Source of the DNA: Sarcophilus harrisii
Lineage: Eukaryota > Chordata > Mammalia > Dasyuromorphia > Dasyuridae
DNA: 64,000 bases
Assembly: GCF_902635505.1 (NCBI RefSeq)
Contig: NC_045426.1
Location: forward strand, 331,876,374 to 331,940,373
Direction: 5' to 3'
The stretch's first letter is position 1. The number at the start of each line of letters is the position of its first letter. This document shows positions 59,420-64,000 of this stretch, in pieces. A program made the translations under genes and the position numbers. The notes below the pieces were generated by a model. That model saw only the letters and a program-made list of their open reading frames with translations, was not told the origin of the DNA and ran no database searches.

Positions 59420-60570
59420 GCAGGAAGGGAATTTTCAAAGCAATATTTATATTACCCTTCTTGTCAGATTTTTCAAGTAAATATCCTTTTGTAAAAGATC
59501 ATCAATTGGTTAAATGTCACTCACTCTTCCACTAACAGTTAAAAATAGAAAAGATTATATTGGAATGAAAATTTTAATTTATAGCATTCAAAAAAAGGAA
59601 ACCACCAATCCAGTAGAGCTCTGAGAGAGATACAGATGGCCTGCCTGAAGAGAATGAGACTGAGATAATAGCTACTTCAATCAATTCTCATATGTCATGA
59701 CCTCAGAGTCCAAATTCTTGGTCTTCTTTCTCTGGAAACTCACACTTACCAATATTCTTCCAAAAATACATTGTTCAGGTCTTAACACAATATTTTAGAG
59801 GTGAATGCTAAGAGCAGGACCTTGTACTACTATTATTCTCTAGCCCCAATTACCATATTTCTTTAACTTTATCTTAATGTAAATTGTGAGAAATTCTTAG
59901 TATATCTCCCACAATCACAATGAAAGTAAGCTACTAAAAATGCACATAGAAGGAAAACTCAAAAGAAATAGTTACAAGTTGCTCCTTTTAATCACAATTG
60001 CACAAAAACTATGAAGAAACTCTGAATGGAGATGAGTCAAGTTAGGTAGAAAGCAAAGTATGCAAGCAATTAGATCCATATTAGTCAATAGGGCCAAACA
60101 CCCGGCCTATGGTCCAGATGGACCAGGATATCATATTAGTACTTAGCACAGGGCCCACCCCTGAGCCTCAGCAAGACATAAGGTGAGACTAGCACCCAAT
60201 ACAAGATCAGATATATCCCAGATGTGAGAGGACATAGGGTCAGACCAGCACCATTCCTAGGGCCCAGAAATCCTAGGCCCTACTTGTGCATGAGATAGGG
60301 CCCCATCAGCACCCAGGACAGGGCACAGCTCAACTCTTCCAAACTTTTTGGATCTCTGCTCTGTCCTTCTGCATATCATCTCTTCCTCCGGTTTAACACC
60401 ATTAACAAACATAGCACACATGCAAAGCACTGATTAAACTGTTGAAGGAAATAGGGCTAAAAGCAGAGTTTGGGAACAATCCACTAGACCTTCCCTACAG
60501 GTTAGTAACAATCTAATAATTGTGTCTCATTAATTCCAGTCTTTCAGTGGTAAGTTCTTTGTCACCCATA
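59420..60570. other. 3' flank of unit 3, no gene
   Basis: Shares landmarks with 40,440-41,000 of unit 2 (aggccctacttgtgcatgag, catatcatctcttcctccgg, caatccactagacc), but about 600 bases near 59,650-60,250 are extra here. No open frame of note. Confidence 0.5.
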
Positions 60571-60810
60571 AGTTGTTGTTTAGTTATTTTTAGTAGAGTC
60601 TAACTCTTAATAACACCATTTGAGGTTTTCTTAGCAAAGATACTGGAATGGTTTGTCATTTCCTTTTATAACTCATTTGACAAATGAGAAAACAGAGGTA
60701 AATGGGATTAAGTGACTTTCCCAGAGTCACAAAATCAGTATCTGGGGCCATATTTGAACTCAGGACAGATTGCAGGCCCAATGCTATCCACTATGCCAAT
60801 TAGTTTCCCA
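60570..60810 (-). mobile_element. Marsupial tRNA-related SINE, antisense, end of unit 3
   Basis: ttgttgtttagttattttta, gtagagtctaactc, gttttcttagcaaagatact, gatttgaact-like sequence and tatccactatgcc. Complete; paralogous to the piece at 41,030. Confidence 0.75.
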
Positions 60811-61084
60811 TCCATAAATATAGATGTGAATATTCTCATCTGACCTGGAAATTTATTGAATATCAGTGAATATGTTCATATGAGTCTGTGCATGGGGCAG
60901 AGTGGGGCACTGGGGAATGGGAAATCAATCCAAACATGAAGACAATGACAGATCTGATCCAGAGCCTTTTACAGATGCTGATATTCAGAGGTGTCAAAGA
61001 ATATTGACTGGGGCTGAAATATCCAGATAATTATATCACTCTCTAAATACCTGGCTAAAAGAAACTTGGTAGTATCGTCCTATT

Positions 61085-61960
61085 TTGCATTTTGCTTTTT
61101 TTGTGTGTCATCAATGAAACCTATCTATTAAGGCTGATGTAATTAGATTATTAGAACTTTATCCCTATACCACACAAAAGTTCCTACTCCACACAATTTC
61201 TACAGATTACTTTAAATTACTCCAGGGATTACAAATAGTCCCTAGGAACACTGAGGAGGGATGAAGGATGAGGAGGGCTTAGAGGGTGTTAAATTGGCAT
61301 CTACATCTAGGGTATGATCCTTTGGAATGTCCCAGGGACCACAGACTAAAGCATGCATTTACCATATATGTAAAAAATAGTGTTCCCCTCTTTATAGGGT
61401 ATTGTCATGAGACTGGTAGAAGTCATAGCATCTTGTCAACTCTGCCAATGTTACACAGAATTCCTGAATTGTAAGAGTCTGACTCTTTTTTTTCACATGA
61501 TCTCAAAGGAACAGTTTAGAAAGGAGGGGAAATTGTAAGCTAGGTCAAAGGCAAGCAATTATTGGTACATACAAGACAGGGAGACAGGGTCTGTGTTTGG
61601 TTCTAGCTCAAACCATCTGAATTTTTTGGAAGTCTGTTAAAAATTATTCCTTTGTTCAGAATAGTGAGAGAACATCAGATAATTTGACTTAAAAAGAGAA
61701 GGCCTGGATATCACCCTGAAAGGTAAGTGAAAAGATTTGGAAGTACCTTAGGAAGGATGATTTTTAGAGATTAAAAAAATTAGACACAGGAGTTACAAAT
61801 GCAATTTATGAAAGAAATGTCGAAAGGAAAAGAAATATAAAACAACTGAGGCCAGGTGAGGAACCTTAAAATAGATGGTCTAGCTAGGGGACCCAATAGA
61901 TAGAATGTTAAATGTTGACGAATTTTGTCACATCTCTTATTCATGAATGATTATAGTATC
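61085..61960 (+). repeat. Start of tandem duplication unit 4
   Basis: A tattttgcattttgc run, then gtcatcaatgaa, ttactccagggattacaaat and ggaacactgagg follow in the same order as the starts of units 1-3. A block near 61,690-61,760 matches unit 1 near 19,560-19,640, and cttattcatgaatgatt near 61,935 matches 33,755 and 50,250. The gene-bearing part of this unit would lie beyond 64,000. Confidence 0.6.
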
Positions 61961-63570
61961 AGTTCAACCTTTATTAGACCCCATCTAGCATTAGCCATGA
62001 TTATTCAACCCTGTATGCTCTCTGGTACTCAGATCTGTCCTTTAGAAAAATCAGAGTTTTTGGCAATAAATGATCTTATAAAGATCCATCTTAGCTCTCA
62101 TTCTCTGTTCATTCTATTAGCATTCACCAAGTATTTATTATCTTCCATGTTCTAAGGTTCCTTCCAACACTGACATTCCAAATGCTATTTTTTAACATTT
62201 CATCCAGCTCTGATCTTTTGTGTTGTTGTTTCTAAAGTCCCTTATAGCTCTTAAGATATGCTTTAAAGATTATTATACTTCGAATATCAATAGTTAGGTG
62301 ATTCCATATTCATTGGATTCAAGACTAAGATAGTTAAGCCAGTAGCCACATTGCATTTGCATTAAAGATAAATATTCTCTCACTTTTGCTTTTTTCTTTT
62401 AAAATGTTTCAGTACAATGCTGTGTTAGTAAAAATAAATAAATCAAAGAAATTTTGTGGAAAAGTGGGATTAGTTGATATGGTAGATAGTGGAGAACCTG
62501 ATCTATGAATGAAGCTGTTTCCTTGATGGAGTGGAGGGATAGGGCTCATGTGTATTGTGAGGGCACATATGCATGTAAGATACTTTGCAAACATTAAAGT
62601 ACAGCAATTGTTATAAATCTAGAATCACCTGGCCTCAATTCTGGTGATTATTTCTTTTCTTCAGCTTTTTATTAACTCCTGCTTAGGTTCAAGCATGGTT
62701 TATTCTTTACAGAAAGATTCCTAAGTGTTCTGGTAAATATTTAACAAATGGGCTGAAAGTGGGGGGAAGAAATGTATATATACCTTTAAATTTAATCTGC
62801 ATTAAAATTTTTTCTGAATTCTATACAATCAATAAAATATCCAAGCCCTAATTTGTAGAGATTGTGGATTTCTGAAGTATAAAGTTCCATTGAAAATTTG
62901 ACAATGGGTTTTCACAATCAAATTTGAGTCGGCTCCAGCATACCCTTGGAAGGGCATATTAAAGCTTGCAAAGGGACTTGTTATGACCTACAGTGCAACA
63001 GAGTAAAGGTTTGTCCCTGAAAAGAAAGGGCCATATATGGCATCTATTACTCAGTACTAAAAATAAATAAAAAATGGGAACATAGACATAATTTAAGTAG
63101 AATGGAATGAATTTGAGAAACTAAGGTTGGGAAGATTTCTGGTTGCTTAAATCAGAAGCAGAAAAGGGTACATTTGAAACATTACTTTCAGTAAACAGAT
63201 AATTCTTGTACTTTTTTATCTTTTTGTGTAAAGTACTCTAGAAAATTGTCAATTAAAATGTAAATGGTAACTATTATTCATTTAATTAACAGTATTAAAA
63301 GTAACAGAAGCTTATTGAATCTTTTAATTCAGATTTTTCTTAGTCAAAGATATTCTAAGTATTCAACAAATGCTCTGAATTTGGAGACGCCACTTGGGAT
63401 CTTAGAAAATTTGGCTGAACACTCTGAGTCTTATGTTACTGACTTGCAAAACAAGAATAATAATAACAACAACTCTACTTCTCTTATCTAGTTATTTTAG
63501 AAGTATTTTAAGTGATTGAGTGCTATATAAAATGTATGTTATATTCATTAGCATTTATCCTTATTTAAGG
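61960..63570. other. Unassigned interior of unit 4 start
   Basis: No gene or clear repeat recognised. Weak similarity to earlier units fades after about 61,960. Confidence 0.4.
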
Positions 63571-63805
63571 GCAGCTTGGTTGTTCAGTGGGTAGAACATC
63601 AGACCTAGAGTAAGGAAGACCCGAGTCCAAATGTGGACTCAAATACTTACTAGCTTACTAGGCAAGTTACTTAACCTCTCTTTGCCTTAATCTACTTCAG
63701 ATAGAATTGGAAAATCATTCCAGTATTTTGCCAAGAAAGCTCCACAGATAGGACTGTGGGTCATGATGAGTTGAATATGACCGAACAGCTGAATCACCAC
63801 AAATT
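63571..63805 (+). mobile_element. Marsupial tRNA-related SINE
   Basis: gggcagcttggttgttcagt, ggcaagttacttaacctctc, cattccagtattttgccaag and tgatgagttgaatatgaccg. Near full length. Confidence 0.75.
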
Positions 63806-63904
63806 CTTATGTGATTTGGTCTATATCTAGGAAAATAAACATCCTATCCTTCAATGACATATGAAAAAGGTCATGCCTATTTGATTCCCTTCTACTACAC
63901 ATTT

Positions 63905-63995
63905 AATAGCATATATTATTTTTAAATATTTAATATTAAATTAAATTTAATATTAAATATTAAATTATTTAATAACATATAATATTTTAAAAATA
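63905..63995. repeat. AT-only tract with internal symmetry at the window end
   Basis: Nearly 90 bases of A and T with overlapping aatattaaat/atttaatatt units able to fold back on each other. Confidence 0.7.
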
Positions 63996-64000
63996 TTTTC

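Larger units (their letters stand above)
49142..60810 (+). repeat. Tandem segmental duplication, unit 3 (carries OR13D1-like copy 3)
   Basis: Starts with gatccagaatcataactgcc (cf. 32,689) and ends after an antisense SINE matching the one that ends unit 2. The matching order with unit 2 is collinear throughout. It also contains 50,820-54,160, absent from unit 2: a nested MIR/hAT pair, old antisense L1, an antisense SINE and the upstream part of an L2-like LINE. Confidence 0.85.

Noticed and set aside
1-64000. CRISPR array, phage, operon or other prokaryotic system
   Set aside because: No regularly spaced repeats and no dense coding; the content is mammalian interspersed repeats and OR genes.

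Overview
This window is an AT-rich mammalian nuclear segment, almost certainly from a marsupial. Many tRNA-related SINEs carry the marsupial-type body (a stretch like ctggagaaggaaatggcaaacca and a tail like tcagacatgactgaa). The L1 5' UTRs and 3' tails, the L2/CR1/L3 LINE remnants and the class II LTRs also fit a metatherian genome. Species cannot be fixed from sequence alone. No bacterial-type operons, CRISPR arrays or rRNA/tRNA genes are visible.

The only host protein-coding genes I can support are four class II olfactory receptor (OR) genes of family 13, all on the + strand. An intact OR13F1-like gene lies at 11,256-12,197. Three OR13D1-like copies lie at 24,100-25,035, 38,083-39,024 and 56,963-57,902. 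The first OR13D1-like copy is intact, apart from Arg replacing Cys in the KAFSTC motif. The second has a full open frame but has lost both its start codon (ATG to ATA) and the splice acceptor seen in its sisters. The third is broken by one extra base in TM5. Human OR13D1 and OR13F1 lie in the 9q31 OR cluster, so this is probably the syntenic marsupial cluster.

The three OR13D1-like genes sit in tandem segmental duplications. A 5' flank at 18,865, a second at 32,689, a third at 49,142 and a fourth at about 61,085 align with each other by eye. A fourth OR13D1-like copy is therefore expected just right of the window. Old LINE and SINE insertions are shared between copies 2 and 3 and so predate that duplication. 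The 41,187-48,870 block is new material that landed between units 2 and 3: a solo LTR, then a near full-length but decayed L1 that itself carries a nested class II endogenous retrovirus.

Layout: 1-11 kb, fossil repeats with two solo LTRs; 11-12 kb, OR13F1-like gene; 12-18.8 kb, repeats and unassigned sequence; 18.9-26 kb, unit 1; 26-32.6 kb, unassigned sequence plus CR1/L3 and L1 remnants; 32.7-41.2 kb, unit 2; 41.2-48.9 kb, nested LTR/L1/ERV block; 49.1-60.8 kb, unit 3; 61-64 kb, start of unit 4 and a SINE. The most notable points are the step-wise decay of the OR13D1-like array, the nested transposon block and a 38-bp perfect palindrome. I found nothing that supports a wholly new biological system.
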